This document shows positions 42,701 through 50,662 of a stretch of DNA of 64,000 nt, piece by piece. Each line of letters begins with the position of its first letter. Position 1 is the stretch's first letter. The notes beneath the pieces were generated by a model that worked only from the letters and a program-made list of their open reading frames with translations, ran no database searches and was not told where the DNA came from. Origin of the DNA: JANJUB01 sp031386985 (GTDB taxonomy: Bacteria; Armatimonadota; Fimbriimonadia; Fimbriimonadales; Fimbriimonadaceae); assembly GCA_031386985.1 (NCBI GenBank), contig JANNCV010000042.1:13320-77319 (forward strand), in the 5' to 3' direction. The position numbers and the translations under genes were made by a program.

Positions 42701-43250
42701 GAGCGACAAGGCCGCCTTGAAAGCCCATTTCAACTACACCGCCCGCCAACTCCCGCAAGATAAGCTTGTGATGATTCGGGATATTGGGGTTTCCTACAAG
42801 CACAAAGGCTTCGAAATCGCCCACCAACTCCTAACGAATCCGCAGATCGCCCAGCCGATTCCTGACCTTCCGATGTTCCAAATAACGGATCCTTGGCGAG
42901 TTAATAAGTGGTCGCTGGGTTGGAACATGAGCAAAGCAAACTCCTTCGCCGCGACTTGGGAAGAGCGAATCAATGATCAAACCGCGGAGAGTTCAAGGCT
43001 CGCGGGCGTCACACTTGATCTGTTCAAAACTTCCGGCTCACCGCTCCAGTTGTTCTACGGAATCGAGCAACGTTGGGGCAACACCCAACGCCAAACTGGT
43101 CACCGCTTCTCCATCCGATATGACCAGCGTCCTGGCCCCAACCAGATTCTCTCGCTCTACGCGGGCAACGTAAGCTACGAGCACAACATAGCCCCCGGCT
43201 TCCACCGAAACAACCTCACGCTCAGCGTGAACTATCAGCTAAAGTTCTAG
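39780..43250 (+). CDS. Large outer-membrane beta-barrel protein
   Basis: 1156 residues from the ATG at 39780, which starts the signal peptide (MKRRKPTAAICIGSLFSLSG...); the frame is open upstream to 39699. A small N-terminal module (IDLVILKGNQPGVPLRFGAI, then INFNGQKLVKGKDYNMDYAAG) resembles the NG-x-L-x-x-G-x-DY-x-x-DY unit of SprA-type outer-membrane proteins. The rest alternates aromatic/polar strands, with DFRRFQDLVEEN / GFRRFDSLFEQE modules repeated, and ends LTLSVNYQLKF, a barrel-terminal Phe. Probably a large outer-membrane channel or secretion component. The two-esterase gene follows after 5 nt. Confidence 0.82.
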   Translation: MKRRKPTAAICIGSLFSLSGVVGAQTPFNSNAQPNGDAQNLIAGTPTIDLVILKGNQPGVPLRFGAIVPGSESINFNGQKLVKGKDYNMDYAAGVVYLMRAQKPGQSMTVAYRYEVAKQSTQTGRTSFASTLPTYRFDLSGDGKMTAVVGFGLAERQADGNVIMSNLYGWQNKMGSLNGLMLIGEREKANVQSAFEYQDTPGETPTGRSKFILQNYSSKLNGGTIEASYQDISSNFTSFGAVASAGYDQGFVDQLNKEKGLKRFGFTVKDVKVGNSIVSNGIRQVRDGDTSVQWKDFGFQSGAFKFKYNSQKVDPDFRRFQDLVEENRNQLAREAGLSRQSFLGTLGGFSYSHDQVEDLEHNGIYRKNIAFTSNAFDFGYKEQQIDSGFRRFDSLFEQEKGQWGRESGIKRRELTLNAAIMGKDKTPLLAYREMSNASGKFDSTDLNIGSKSWSLQHAARGSDSGFTGLGTMTESEMDLNIKSIANMYGPHAQARPQDRGAFLQGVGLQREYTKIGAKPFGKWNAEVQSFRLGGAEDEIHWDRLLVAGSNFEVKGSKLKLGSKFSESAKLMEFERQTLGMVSGLERTDFSFNLKPGKGKTLNLTHTDAKTAEGGLERNTASYIDPKLEMTVSQRNVSSAFSQASGLVDPEKDLLNALRGFNETDAKLKWQILPGLKLDGFSFGATNTSLDQTNTIQNLAFNWSPDKNTQIEGVRQEQKFQDPLQVLFANLTQRISITRNFGKLGTLQYMNETVKFDGIQANSPDSKKQYFAYETKLNAKTSVKTEQTRTEFDDGGKEDISTNTISTEITKSAGVSVSDVRVDRKGEDRDENRRNYGFWYDFGKGFKLSYGYNRQMNGFNGTLNSNFTLTPGTLGWLQMQSASYAENRWDAQNAQGLSNVAFQSAKPINLGLIKDFKFNFSLDTATDRTNWVRENKFGGISGRIGSNLFSVDYRTQMHASGYRGIDRSFKFATDQSDKAALKAHFNYTARQLPQDKLVMIRDIGVSYKHKGFEIAHQLLTNPQIAQPIPDLPMFQITDPWRVNKWSLGWNMSKANSFAATWEERINDQTAESSRLAGVTLDLFKTSGSPLQLFYGIEQRWGNTQRQTGHRFSIRYDQRPGPNQILSLYAGNVSYEHNIAPGFHRNNLTLSVNYQLKF

Positions 43251-43255
43251 ATAGG

Positions 43256-44659
43256 ATGATTTCTATCGCCATCGCGACATCCCTATTCAGCCAGGATTCT
43301 TCCTATCACGGGTTTGTTCGGCACGACTTTCAATGCGCCGGCACAAACGCCATTGTAGTTGAACCCAAAAAGCCCGCACCTGGCCGCCCTTGGATTTGGC
43401 GAACCGAGTTCTTTGACCATCGGCCGGAACTCGACCTGATGATGCTTAGCAAGGGCTATCATCTGGTCCATCTGAGCGTGGGCAACACGTTTGGTGCACC
43501 GGGGGCGATGGAGCAGTTTGGCGCCTTCTACAACGAGGTCATCGGATCAAAATGGAAATTGAACCGTCGCGTGGTACTAGAAGGGTTTAGTCGGGGTGGG
43601 CTCTACGCCTACAACTGGGCCGCCCGAAATCCCGACAAAGTTCAGGCCATTTACGGTGATGCTCCGGTATGCGATTTTAAGTCTTGGCCCCGGCAGCACA
43701 GCCCCGAAGACTGGGAGGCGCTGATTAAGTGCTATGGCTTCCCCAATCCATTCGCGGCCATCCGTTACTCATTTAATCCGGTTGACAATTTGAAACCACT
43801 GGCCGATGCCAAAGTGCCAATAATTCACGTTGTTGGCGATGCCGATACTGTCGTTCCGATCGCGGAAAACACGAACGTTTTGGAGCAAAGGTACAAGGCA
43901 CTCGGTGGCATAATCGAAGTGATCCACAAACCCGGGATTGATCATCATCCGCATAGCCTCGACGATCCGACGCCCATCGCAAAGTTTATTGAGATCCATG
44001 CGAGCGATACTGCCAAAGCAAAGCCCACCCCCTGTATTCCAGCGCCAAACCCGGAAAGCAGGTACGAGAGCGCTGGTTGGGAGGGTCGAAGCTGGCTCGA
44101 CCAGCACCGCGACATTCTCGTCGAAGGCAGTCGGTCGAAGTACGAGGTAGTTTTAGTGGGCGATTCGATCACGCAGGGGTTTGCCGGTCCCGGTCGCAAG
44201 GTCTATGGCGGCGGTTCGGCTGCTTACAAAGAGCTTCTAGGGGGTTGCCTTAACGCAGGCATTTCGGGTGACCGCGTGCAGAATGTTATTTGGAGGCTGG
44301 AAAACGGGCTGGGGAATCTGAGCACCCGCATGTTCCTGGTTCTGATCGGGATCAACAACGGGGGCGATGACTCGCCTACCGCAGTTGTGGCGGGATTACG
44401 AGAGATCAAACGGCGGTTTCCAAAGACAAAGATCCTTCCCATTTTGCCCGCTGGCTTCGGTCCAAACGACCCACGCCGTCAATGGGTCAATGCTGTAAAC
44501 ACCGCGATCCGCTCGTTTGCTGAACCTCAAGTAACCGGAATGTTGCTCGATAACGGCAATCTCAACCCCGAACTCTACGCAAGCGACGGCCTCCACCTCT
44601 CCGCCGCTGGATATCAGGTTTTGGCGAAGACCCTTGCCGATCGGTATTCGAACGAGTAA
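43256..44659 (+). CDS. Fusion of alpha/beta-hydrolase and SGNH/GDSL esterase domains
   Basis: 467 residues. Domain one (~15-245) is an alpha/beta-hydrolase: nucleophile Ser in LEGFSRGGLYAY, Asp in VVGDADTVVP, His in GIDHHPHSL. Domain two (~275-465) is an SGNH hydrolase: block I VVLVGDSITQGF, Gly block NAGISGD, Asn block LIGINNGGDD, and DGLHLSAAGY with the Asp-x-x-His pair. Two complete hydrolase sites in one chain suggest removal of two ester groups from a polysaccharide, for example acetyl groups on xylan or pectin. A short hydrophobic N-terminus hints at export. Confidence 0.86.
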   Translation: MISIAIATSLFSQDSSYHGFVRHDFQCAGTNAIVVEPKKPAPGRPWIWRTEFFDHRPELDLMMLSKGYHLVHLSVGNTFGAPGAMEQFGAFYNEVIGSKWKLNRRVVLEGFSRGGLYAYNWAARNPDKVQAIYGDAPVCDFKSWPRQHSPEDWEALIKCYGFPNPFAAIRYSFNPVDNLKPLADAKVPIIHVVGDADTVVPIAENTNVLEQRYKALGGIIEVIHKPGIDHHPHSLDDPTPIAKFIEIHASDTAKAKPTPCIPAPNPESRYESAGWEGRSWLDQHRDILVEGSRSKYEVVLVGDSITQGFAGPGRKVYGGGSAAYKELLGGCLNAGISGDRVQNVIWRLENGLGNLSTRMFLVLIGINNGGDDSPTAVVAGLREIKRRFPKTKILPILPAGFGPNDPRRQWVNAVNTAIRSFAEPQVTGMLLDNGNLNPELYASDGLHLSAAGYQVLAKTLADRYSNE

Positions 44660-44731
44660 GCCATCAGCGTACACGTAACATCAAGGGATTCCCCTATTCA
44701 GCTCGGATCGTCTAAGGAGCTACGCTGCGAC

Positions 44732-45583
44732 CTAGTGCCCGATCGGGTGGTGCGCCAGCTCTCCGGCCGGAATCGCAACTTTGAGATAATTCTGGGCAGG
44801 TGGCAGTGGGCACGTCGCGAACGAGGTAAATGCACAGGGCGGGTTAACCGCTTTGTTAAAGTCCATTTGAACGAAGCCTTTAACTGGCTTTGGAACGTTT
44901 AAAAAACGACCAGCGCCATAGGTTTGCTTTCCGGTTGTCAAGTCTCTGAAGTTAAAGAACAGGGTGTCGCCCTCGTCCTGCGCATCGAGGCGATAATTCT
45001 TGCCTTTGATTGAGAACTCAACATAACCCGGCACTTTTACATTCTCGGTATCTCCCAAGACGTTCAGGATTGGCACCGTGCGCTCCGGCTTGTAGGCGAA
45101 GAATTTTGCTTTCAAGTTGAGCCCTTGGTTCAGTTTGAACCACTTTCGCCCTTTGAACTGCACTCGCCCGGCGCATCGGGAATCATAAAGCCGTACGCCG
45201 GTTCGCTTTCCTCGAACGATGACTTTGAAGGTGACCGAGCCTACTTTCACCCTATCCGGGCTACCCTGGGCATCCGTTTTCAAAATGAAATGGGTACCGG
45301 TCGCCCCGTTTACGGTCAGTCCAGAACCTTCCGGAGTGTCAAGGGCAACCTCCGTCCCGGTGAGGGTCAGCGTGCCCGCGCTTCCCGAAATTGCATAAGA
45401 AGGAAGCTTAATATCAGCATTGGCATGGCTTCCGAGCGCATTCGCGCCCTCCTTAAGCCAATCCAATCCGGCCACGCTTAGCCACCCTTCGTCAGCCATG
45501 ATTCGCTGCTCTTGCTCTTTTCGCCACGCGGCGATCTCGGTCGCATAGGTTTGCGTTTGGATCAGGAGTGATAAGAGAACCAT
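44732..45583 (-). CDS. DUF1684 protein, probably secreted
   Basis: 283 residues from the ATG at 45583 (TTG 45589 also in frame). Hydrophobic N-terminus MVLLSLLIQTQTYA. Signatures of DUF1684: EGWLSVAGLDWLKEG near the start and FNKAVNPPCAFTSFATCPLP, then AGELAHHP, at the end. Function of the family is unknown. It follows mltG by 17 nt as the last gene of the hisB operon. Confidence 0.9.
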   Translation of the reverse strand: MVLLSLLIQTQTYATEIAAWRKEQEQRIMADEGWLSVAGLDWLKEGANALGSHANADIKLPSYAISGSAGTLTLTGTEVALDTPEGSGLTVNGATGTHFILKTDAQGSPDRVKVGSVTFKVIVRGKRTGVRLYDSRCAGRVQFKGRKWFKLNQGLNLKAKFFAYKPERTVPILNVLGDTENVKVPGYVEFSIKGKNYRLDAQDEGDTLFFNFRDLTTGKQTYGAGRFLNVPKPVKGFVQMDFNKAVNPPCAFTSFATCPLPPAQNYLKVAIPAGELAHHPIGH

Positions 45584-45600
45584 AGCCAAGGCTACCCGGT

Positions 45601-46605
45601 TTAGTGTCCGGCAGCCGCGCGTAATTTCCGCGCGATGGCTACATTGCGAATGTGCTCGGGGTACGTCATCGCAAACAAGCTCGTCATGTCTGGCTTTGCG
45701 ACATAGTAAATGTAGTTATGCCTCGTCGGGTTCATTGCCGCCACGATGCTCTTTAGCGATGGCGAGCAGATTGGGCCGGGGGGGAGGCCGACGAACTTAT
45801 ACGTGTTATAAGGGGATTGAGTTCGGGTGTAGTCTATGTTATAGAGTCGTCGCCATTCGCCCAGGCCATACAGAACCGTCGCATCAATCTGGAGCTTCAT
45901 GCCCTTCCTGAGTCGGTTATAGATAACTCCCGCGATCATGGCGCGCTCTTTGTCTACCCCCGCTTCCAACTCGACCATCGAAGCAATCGTCAGGATAGGC
46001 CGCATTTTCTGGGGTGGAATTTTTAGGGGCGCGACCTTCTTTTCGAAGTTCTGGAGTTGCCGCGCGATTACATCCCGCGCCCCCATGAGGGGCGGTAAAT
46101 CGTAGGTGTCGGGATAAAGATAGCCCTCTAGGTTGTCTTTCGGAAGAGCAAGTTTCGTAACGCCAGCAAACTCCGCGGGCGACTTGATTAGCGACTTGTA
46201 CTCCTCAACTGTTGCAATCTCGCTTTTGGCAAGAAGGTTTGCCGTTCGGAACGACATATTCGTTTCGGGAATACGAAACATGTTGCGAATGGGTTTTTGC
46301 AGCGCATCCAGAAGCTCATCGGGGGTCATGCCGGATTGGAGCTGAAAGGTTCCGCTGGGAATCGGTCCTTGCTTTTTGACGTAGCGAGCGTACCAACCGA
46401 GGGCGTTCGCCGAGCGAATGATATCCTTATCCTGCAAGTCCTTCGCCACCACCGAAAGCTTGTTTGAAGTTGGGTAGCGAACATATTGTTTCAACCCGGT
46501 AGGAAGCGGCTCCAGGCCCGATTTGACATAGTAATATGCGCCGCCAACGGTGCCTCCCAGCAAGCCCAAAGCCGATAGAGCCACGTTACGCCAGAGTTTG
46601 CTCAT
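45601..46605 (-). CDS. mltG: Endolytic murein transglycosylase MltG (YceG)
   Basis: 334 residues. One N-terminal membrane anchor (~9-28), a LysM-like segment, then the YceG domain: ASMVELEAGVDKERAMIAGV has the catalytic Glu, and FVGLPPGPICSPSLKSIVAA plus NYIYYVAK mark the end. MltG cuts nascent glycan strands at the inner membrane. It overlaps ruvX by 20 nt, a conserved ruvX-mltG neighbourhood. Confidence 0.94.
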   Translation of the reverse strand: MSKLWRNVALSALGLLGGTVGGAYYYVKSGLEPLPTGLKQYVRYPTSNKLSVVAKDLQDKDIIRSANALGWYARYVKKQGPIPSGTFQLQSGMTPDELLDALQKPIRNMFRIPETNMSFRTANLLAKSEIATVEEYKSLIKSPAEFAGVTKLALPKDNLEGYLYPDTYDLPPLMGARDVIARQLQNFEKKVAPLKIPPQKMRPILTIASMVELEAGVDKERAMIAGVIYNRLRKGMKLQIDATVLYGLGEWRRLYNIDYTRTQSPYNTYKFVGLPPGPICSPSLKSIVAAMNPTRHNYIYYVAKPDMTSLFAMTYPEHIRNVAIARKLRAAAGH

Positions 46606-46993
46606 CCCAATACCTCTCTATGATTCGGCAGGCGGCTTCGCCGTCTTTGCGTTTTCGTTTTTCGGATACTTTCAGCTCGCGCATGTCATCAATTGCCTCG
46701 ACACTTGTAAATGACTCGTCTACGGTTCTAACCTCAAGGCCAAGCAACCTAATCTCCGCCGCGAGTTTGGCGCAAACATTCGCCATGCGCTGATCCTCCA
46801 CGTTCTCGGGGATTCCGACCACAATCATGCTCGCTTCTTCTTTTAGGGCAATCGCCTGGATGGCCGTCGCATCGGTGCTGAGTTTGCCTGAGGCTAACAG
46901 CGAGGAACGAGGCGAAGCGATCTTGAAATCCGTGATCCCAACTGCGATGCCGATGCGCTTTGAGCCGAAATCTACTCCTACAACTCGGCTCAC
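46586..46993 (-). CDS. ruvX: Putative pre-16S rRNA nuclease / Holliday junction resolvase-like RuvX (YqgF)
   Basis: 135 residues. RNase H-like fold: VGVDFGSKRIGIAV (first catalytic Asp), IVVGIPENVE, and TVDESFTSVEA (second acidic site). Family length is usual. The E. coli homologue trims the 5' end of 16S rRNA. It overlaps hisN by 4 nt upstream and mltG by 20 nt downstream. Confidence 0.93.
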   Translation of the reverse strand: MSRVVGVDFGSKRIGIAVGITDFKIASPRSSLLASGKLSTDATAIQAIALKEEASMIVVGIPENVEDQRMANVCAKLAAEIRLLGLEVRTVDESFTSVEAIDDMRELKVSEKRKRKDGEAACRIIERYWDEQTLA

Positions 46994-47739
46994 TTCAGTT
47001 CCCCCAGGATCAGATCATGGAGGAATCCATTTGAGCTGAGCGCTTCGGTTTGGGGGTTTTCCGAGCCATCAAATGATGAAATCCGCCCGCCCGCTTCACT
47101 CACTATAACTTGAATCGCGGCCACATCGTAGGGTTCAACCCGCGGGTCAATCATCGCCTCTACCCGCCCCATCGCCACTAAGCAATGCCCGTATGCATCG
47201 CACCAAGTTCGACTGGCTAGGGCGGCCTCCGACAACCGAACATAGCCATCCAAGAGGCCACGCTTGTGAAACGTAGCCACGCTTCCGGTGCAGATCACCG
47301 AACGGTCTAAACTCGTCTTGGATGAAACCGAAATCAACTCACCATTGCATCGGGCGCCTCGACCCACCTCGGCACAAAACATCAAATCGAGGGCTGGGAA
47401 GAACGCGACGCCGATCTGCCTTTGATCCGATTCTTCATAGGCTACGAGCGTTGCAAAAAGGGGGACTCCACAGATAAACGACTTGGTGCCATCAATCGGA
47501 TCAAGTACCCAGCACCGCTTTTGATCACCCGTTCGGCCTTCCTCCTCGCCGTAAATTCCATCTTCCGGGTAGCGAGCGGTGATTCGCTTTCGGAGTAGGT
47601 TTTCGGCTTCTCGATCAGCGATAGTGACCGGCGAGTCATCAGGCTTGAACGAAATCTCGACGTCATTTTGAAAATAGGCTAGCGTCAAATTGCCCGCCTC
47701 TAGCGCAATATCCATCGCGAATTGCAATCGAGGGGACAT
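46990..47739 (-). CDS. hisN: Inositol-monophosphatase family, probable histidinol-phosphatase
   Basis: 249 residues. Metal sites: YGEEEGRTG (Glu), WVLDPIDGTKSF (Asp-Pro-Ile-Asp) and VEPYDVAAIQVIVSEAGG (C-terminal Asp). The pattern CDAYGHCLVAMGRVEAMIDP is typical of HisN histidinol-phosphate phosphatases. hisB lies 21 nt upstream on the same strand, supporting the last phosphatase step of histidine synthesis. Confidence 0.87.
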   Translation of the reverse strand: MSPRLQFAMDIALEAGNLTLAYFQNDVEISFKPDDSPVTIADREAENLLRKRITARYPEDGIYGEEEGRTGDQKRCWVLDPIDGTKSFICGVPLFATLVAYEESDQRQIGVAFFPALDLMFCAEVGRGARCNGELISVSSKTSLDRSVICTGSVATFHKRGLLDGYVRLSEAALASRTWCDAYGHCLVAMGRVEAMIDPRVEPYDVAAIQVIVSEAGGRISSFDGSENPQTEALSSNGFLHDLILGELK

Positions 47740-47760
47740 GCTAAGAGTTTACCAAGGCGC

Positions 47761-48369
47761 TCAGTCTATTTTTGACTTGGTCGTTATCGGTGAGCGGCGC
47801 TCAATCGGTTGAACGGCGAGCCGAAACGCGCGCCCGAGAGCCTTGAATGCCGCTTCGCAAAGATGATGATCATTCGTTCCCGCGAGTTTTGTCACATGAA
47901 TCGTCAAGCCCGAATTCAGGGCAAACGCCCGGAAGAACTCCATTACGCATTCGGTGGACATGCTACCAATTTGGTCTCTTTTAAGGGGTAAATCAATGTA
48001 AGCTGAGCTCTTTCCGCTGATTTCCAAAACAGCTCGGACAAGGGCGTCATCGGCTGAAACCGTAGATTCAGCAAAACCCTCAATCGGAGCAGAACCGAGG
48101 GCCTCTCGAACCGCCCGACCGAGCACGATTCCTACATCCTCAACCGTGTGATGGTCATCAATATGAAGGTCGCCCTCTACGGTGATTCCAAGGTCGAAAT
48201 AGCCGTGAAACGCGAACAACTCAAGCATATGATCAAAAAAACCCACGCCCGTAGATACATCTCGCCGCGTTCCACCATCAAGGTCAAGAACGACTCTCAC
48301 CGAAGTCTCGTTGGTCTCTCGCTCAATCTCGGCATAACGAACGCTCGTGGTGGTTTTGTTGGCTCTCAT
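47761..48369 (-). CDS. hisB: Imidazoleglycerol-phosphate dehydratase
   Basis: 202 residues, monofunctional type. Duplicated manganese sites: FFDHMLELFAFHG, DDHHTVEDVGI, SMSTECVMEF and NDHHLCEAAFKALGRAFR. It converts imidazole glycerol phosphate to imidazole acetol phosphate. First gene of the minus-strand unit hisB-hisN-ruvX-mltG-DUF1684; the divergent dsbD-like gene starts about 110 nt away. Confidence 0.96.
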   Translation of the reverse strand: MRANKTTTSVRYAEIERETNETSVRVVLDLDGGTRRDVSTGVGFFDHMLELFAFHGYFDLGITVEGDLHIDDHHTVEDVGIVLGRAVREALGSAPIEGFAESTVSADDALVRAVLEISGKSSAYIDLPLKRDQIGSMSTECVMEFFRAFALNSGLTIHVTKLAGTNDHHLCEAAFKALGRAFRLAVQPIERRSPITTKSKID

Positions 48370-48481
48370 GCTTTCCTATATTGTATACCGAAGCAGATCC
48401 ATAATCGTTATCTGAGACTGGAAATCTGGTTCATCTGCTAGACTTGACATGGAACCATTTGGTTCACTAAACCATTATTCT

Positions 48482-49909
48482 ATGTCAGTGAAACTGCGAT
48501 TTCTGCTGTTTTTGTTGCTCTCCGGCCTCGCCTCCTTTTGCTTTGCCGGCGATGGGTCGCCCAAGGACTTGGCGACCCAAAGTTGGGGGTTGTTCATTAG
48601 CGGTGCGGTCGGAGCGGGGCTACTTGCCCTTTTGACGCCTTGCGTTTTTCCGATTATCCCCGTCACAGTGAGTTATTTCGCCAAACAGGCGGAAAAGAAC
48701 CCTCACCAAAAGCTAACGGGGCCGATCGCCTATTGTCTCGGGATTATCTCGACTTTCACTGTCGTAGGGGTTGCGGTAGCCGTGGCGGTTGGGGCCGGAA
48801 ACCTGAACAAGTTCGCCCAACACCCCATAACGAATGTGGTTTTGGGCGTTTTGTTCGTGGTTTTAGCCTTAAGCTTGTTTGGGGTCTACGAAATTCAGCT
48901 TCCAAGTTGGCTGGTGAACAAAGCAAACAAGGGAAGAACGCTGGGCGGGCTGGTGGGGCCTTTCATGATGGGTCTAACGTTCGCCATGACCTCGTTTACT
49001 TGTACTGTGGCATTTGTTGGCAGTGTGCTTGCGCTCGCAACCGATGGCGTTTTCCGTCCGATTGTTGGAATGGTTGCCTTCAGCTCAACCTTCGCGCTTC
49101 CGTTCTTCTTCCTGGCGATCTTTCCGGGAGCGATGTCCAAGCTGCCTAAGTCCGGGGGATGGATGCAAACCGTCAAAGGTTTCATGGGATTCCTTGAGCT
49201 TGCGGCCGCTCTGAAGTTCTTCCAGAACGCCGATATCGTGGCTCAAACTGCAATTTTGACCTATCCTGTTTTCCTAACGATCTGGTTCGCCATCTTCATC
49301 ATGGGCGGGCTTTATCTACTCGGCTGGATCGCCTTACCGGGGCATTCCGAAGGAAAACCTGGAATATTCCGTTGGGTGTTCGGCACGGCGAGCATTGTCT
49401 TTGCGGTTTGGCTTTTGGGTGGATTACAAGGCCGCAACCTGGGTTACATTGATGCCGTTTTGCCGCCACGGGTTTACCCCGGCCAAGAGGCCAAGCCGGT
49501 CGCTGGCCAAGAAAACGCCGAGCTTGTTTGGATAAAAGACGACTTCGCTAAGGCCGCGACTCTGGCTAAGAAAGAGGGCAAGAACATCCTGATTGACTTC
49601 ACGGGCTATTCATGAGTTAACTGCCGATGGATGGAAGCAAATATGTTTCCCCGCGCGGTCGTGCGGAATGCAATGAGTAAATATGTCTTAGTTCAGATTT
49701 ACACAGATAATCTCATCAAAGAGCCGGAGTTATCGGAACGGAACATGGCTTTTCAAGAAAAGCTGACGGGCTCCGTCGCTCTGCCCGCCTACGTTATTGT
49801 CACTCCCGATGAAAAACCGCTGTTCATTCAGCGCGGCTGGCAACAAGATGAAGCCAAATTTGTGGAATTCCTCAATCAGGGTGAAACCTACAAAGTTGCG
49901 AAGAACTAG
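48482..49909 (+). CDS. dsbD: DsbD/CcdA-type thiol:disulfide interchange protein, candidate selenoprotein (in-frame TGA at 49613-49615)
   Basis: 475 residues if TGA 49613-49615 is read through. Start ATG 48482 begins the signal peptide MSVKLRFLLFLLLSGLASFC; an in-frame ATG at 48449 is possible. Residues ~35-330 form a CcdA/DsbD membrane domain with about eight helices; its redox cysteines are seen in LTPCVFPIIPV and TSFTCTVAF. A thioredoxin-like domain follows: NILIDFTGYS, then TGA, then VNCRWMEANMFPR. Homologues have Cys-Val-Asn-Cys here, so the TGA replaces exactly the nucleophilic first Cys (UVNC, residue 378). The downstream frame is clean to 49909 (about 98 codons, PAYVIVTPDEKPLF). A conventional gene finder would end the gene at 49615 and call a second one at 49631. 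Other genes here use TGA as stop, so this is not global reassignment. Alternative: nonsense mutation. Confidence 0.82.
49633..49650 (+). promoter_or_regulatory. Candidate bacterial SECIS hairpin
   Basis: GGAAGCA (49633-49639) pairs with TGTTTCC (49644-49650), 7 bp with one G-U, around the loop AATA. The loop lies 25-28 nt after the TGA, inside the 16-37 nt window described for bacterial SECIS elements. The loop lacks the usual early G, so the fit is partial. Confidence 0.45.
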
Positions 49910-49933
49910 GGGCCTATCCCGTCAGGATGTTTA

Positions 49934-50662
49934 ATGATAAGTCTTTCGGGGCGATACGTGCCCCTGCCAACTCCTTTCACCGATGATGGCTCGACGGTCA
50001 GCGAAGTTCGGCTTGCGCGGCTTATTCGGCACCTTGCCGAGAAGGGCGCGGAAGGCTTCGTTGTTGGTTCGGAGGTCGGCGAGTTCTGGGTGTGTAGCAT
50101 GAGCGAGCGAAAGCAAGTGACTGAAATAGCTGTTCGGGAGGCGAAAGGCAAGCCAGTAATAGTAAACGTGACAGCCCTAACGACCGCGGGTGCGCTTGAT
50201 TTGGCCCAACATTCGGCTCGCCATGGGGCGCGGGCATGTGTGATTTGTCCGCCGACCTATGCGGCCTTTTCTGCAGACGAGATTCTGCAACATTTTCGCC
50301 TAGTTGCCCATAACTGCGAAGTGCCGCTGATCATCAGCGGATATGACGTTTCCCTTTCTGCCCAGATGTCGGACATGGTGAGCGAGCATAATCGGTGCTT
50401 CGTCGCTGAGGGTTTGGCGGGTGGGTGGTTTGGAACGCCAACAACCGATGAGTTCAAGGTAGATGGGCTCTTGGTGTCACCTCACTTCCTATTTCATCCG
50501 ATTCTCTCCCCAGAGTTTCATGCGTTAGCCGTTGAGGTGGGCTCGGCTCGGCTCGCGAAGGCAGGAGTGGAAGAGATTGGATTCGATTGCGGACCTCTTA
50601 GGAGCCCATATCGTTGGCCCACTAAGGCGAACTTAGATAGATTAAAGGCACTGATTTCCTAG
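49934..50662 (+). CDS. DapA-like aldolase-fold protein with an atypical active site
   Basis: 242 residues, shorter than the usual ~290. DapA landmarks are recognisable: GRYVPLPTPFTDDGS at the start, VVGSEVGEFWVCSMSERKQV in place of the GTTGE-x-x-x-L-x-x-E segment, VICPPTYAAFSADEILQHF, and IISGYDVS in place of YNVP. The Schiff-base lysine (usually IKE) is missing; the aligned segment reads CFVAEGLAGG. It is therefore unlikely to be a canonical dihydrodipicolinate synthase. Starts 24 nt after the dsbD-like gene. Role unknown. Confidence 0.75.
   Translation: MISLSGRYVPLPTPFTDDGSTVSEVRLARLIRHLAEKGAEGFVVGSEVGEFWVCSMSERKQVTEIAVREAKGKPVIVNVTALTTAGALDLAQHSARHGARACVICPPTYAAFSADEILQHFRLVAHNCEVPLIISGYDVSLSAQMSDMVSEHNRCFVAEGLAGGWFGTPTTDEFKVDGLLVSPHFLFHPILSPEFHALAVEVGSARLAKAGVEEIGFDCGPLRSPYRWPTKANLDRLKALIS

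Noticed and set aside
48444..48472. TTGACA before the dsbD-like gene
   Set aside because: A perfect -35 but no -10 at correct spacing, and it would start transcription almost at the ATG.
49631..49909. Separate small thioredoxin-like gene starting at ATG 49631
   Set aside because: It would lack the CxxC motif and the fold's first strand; the sequence continues the DsbD frame exactly, so it is treated as the part after the in-frame TGA.
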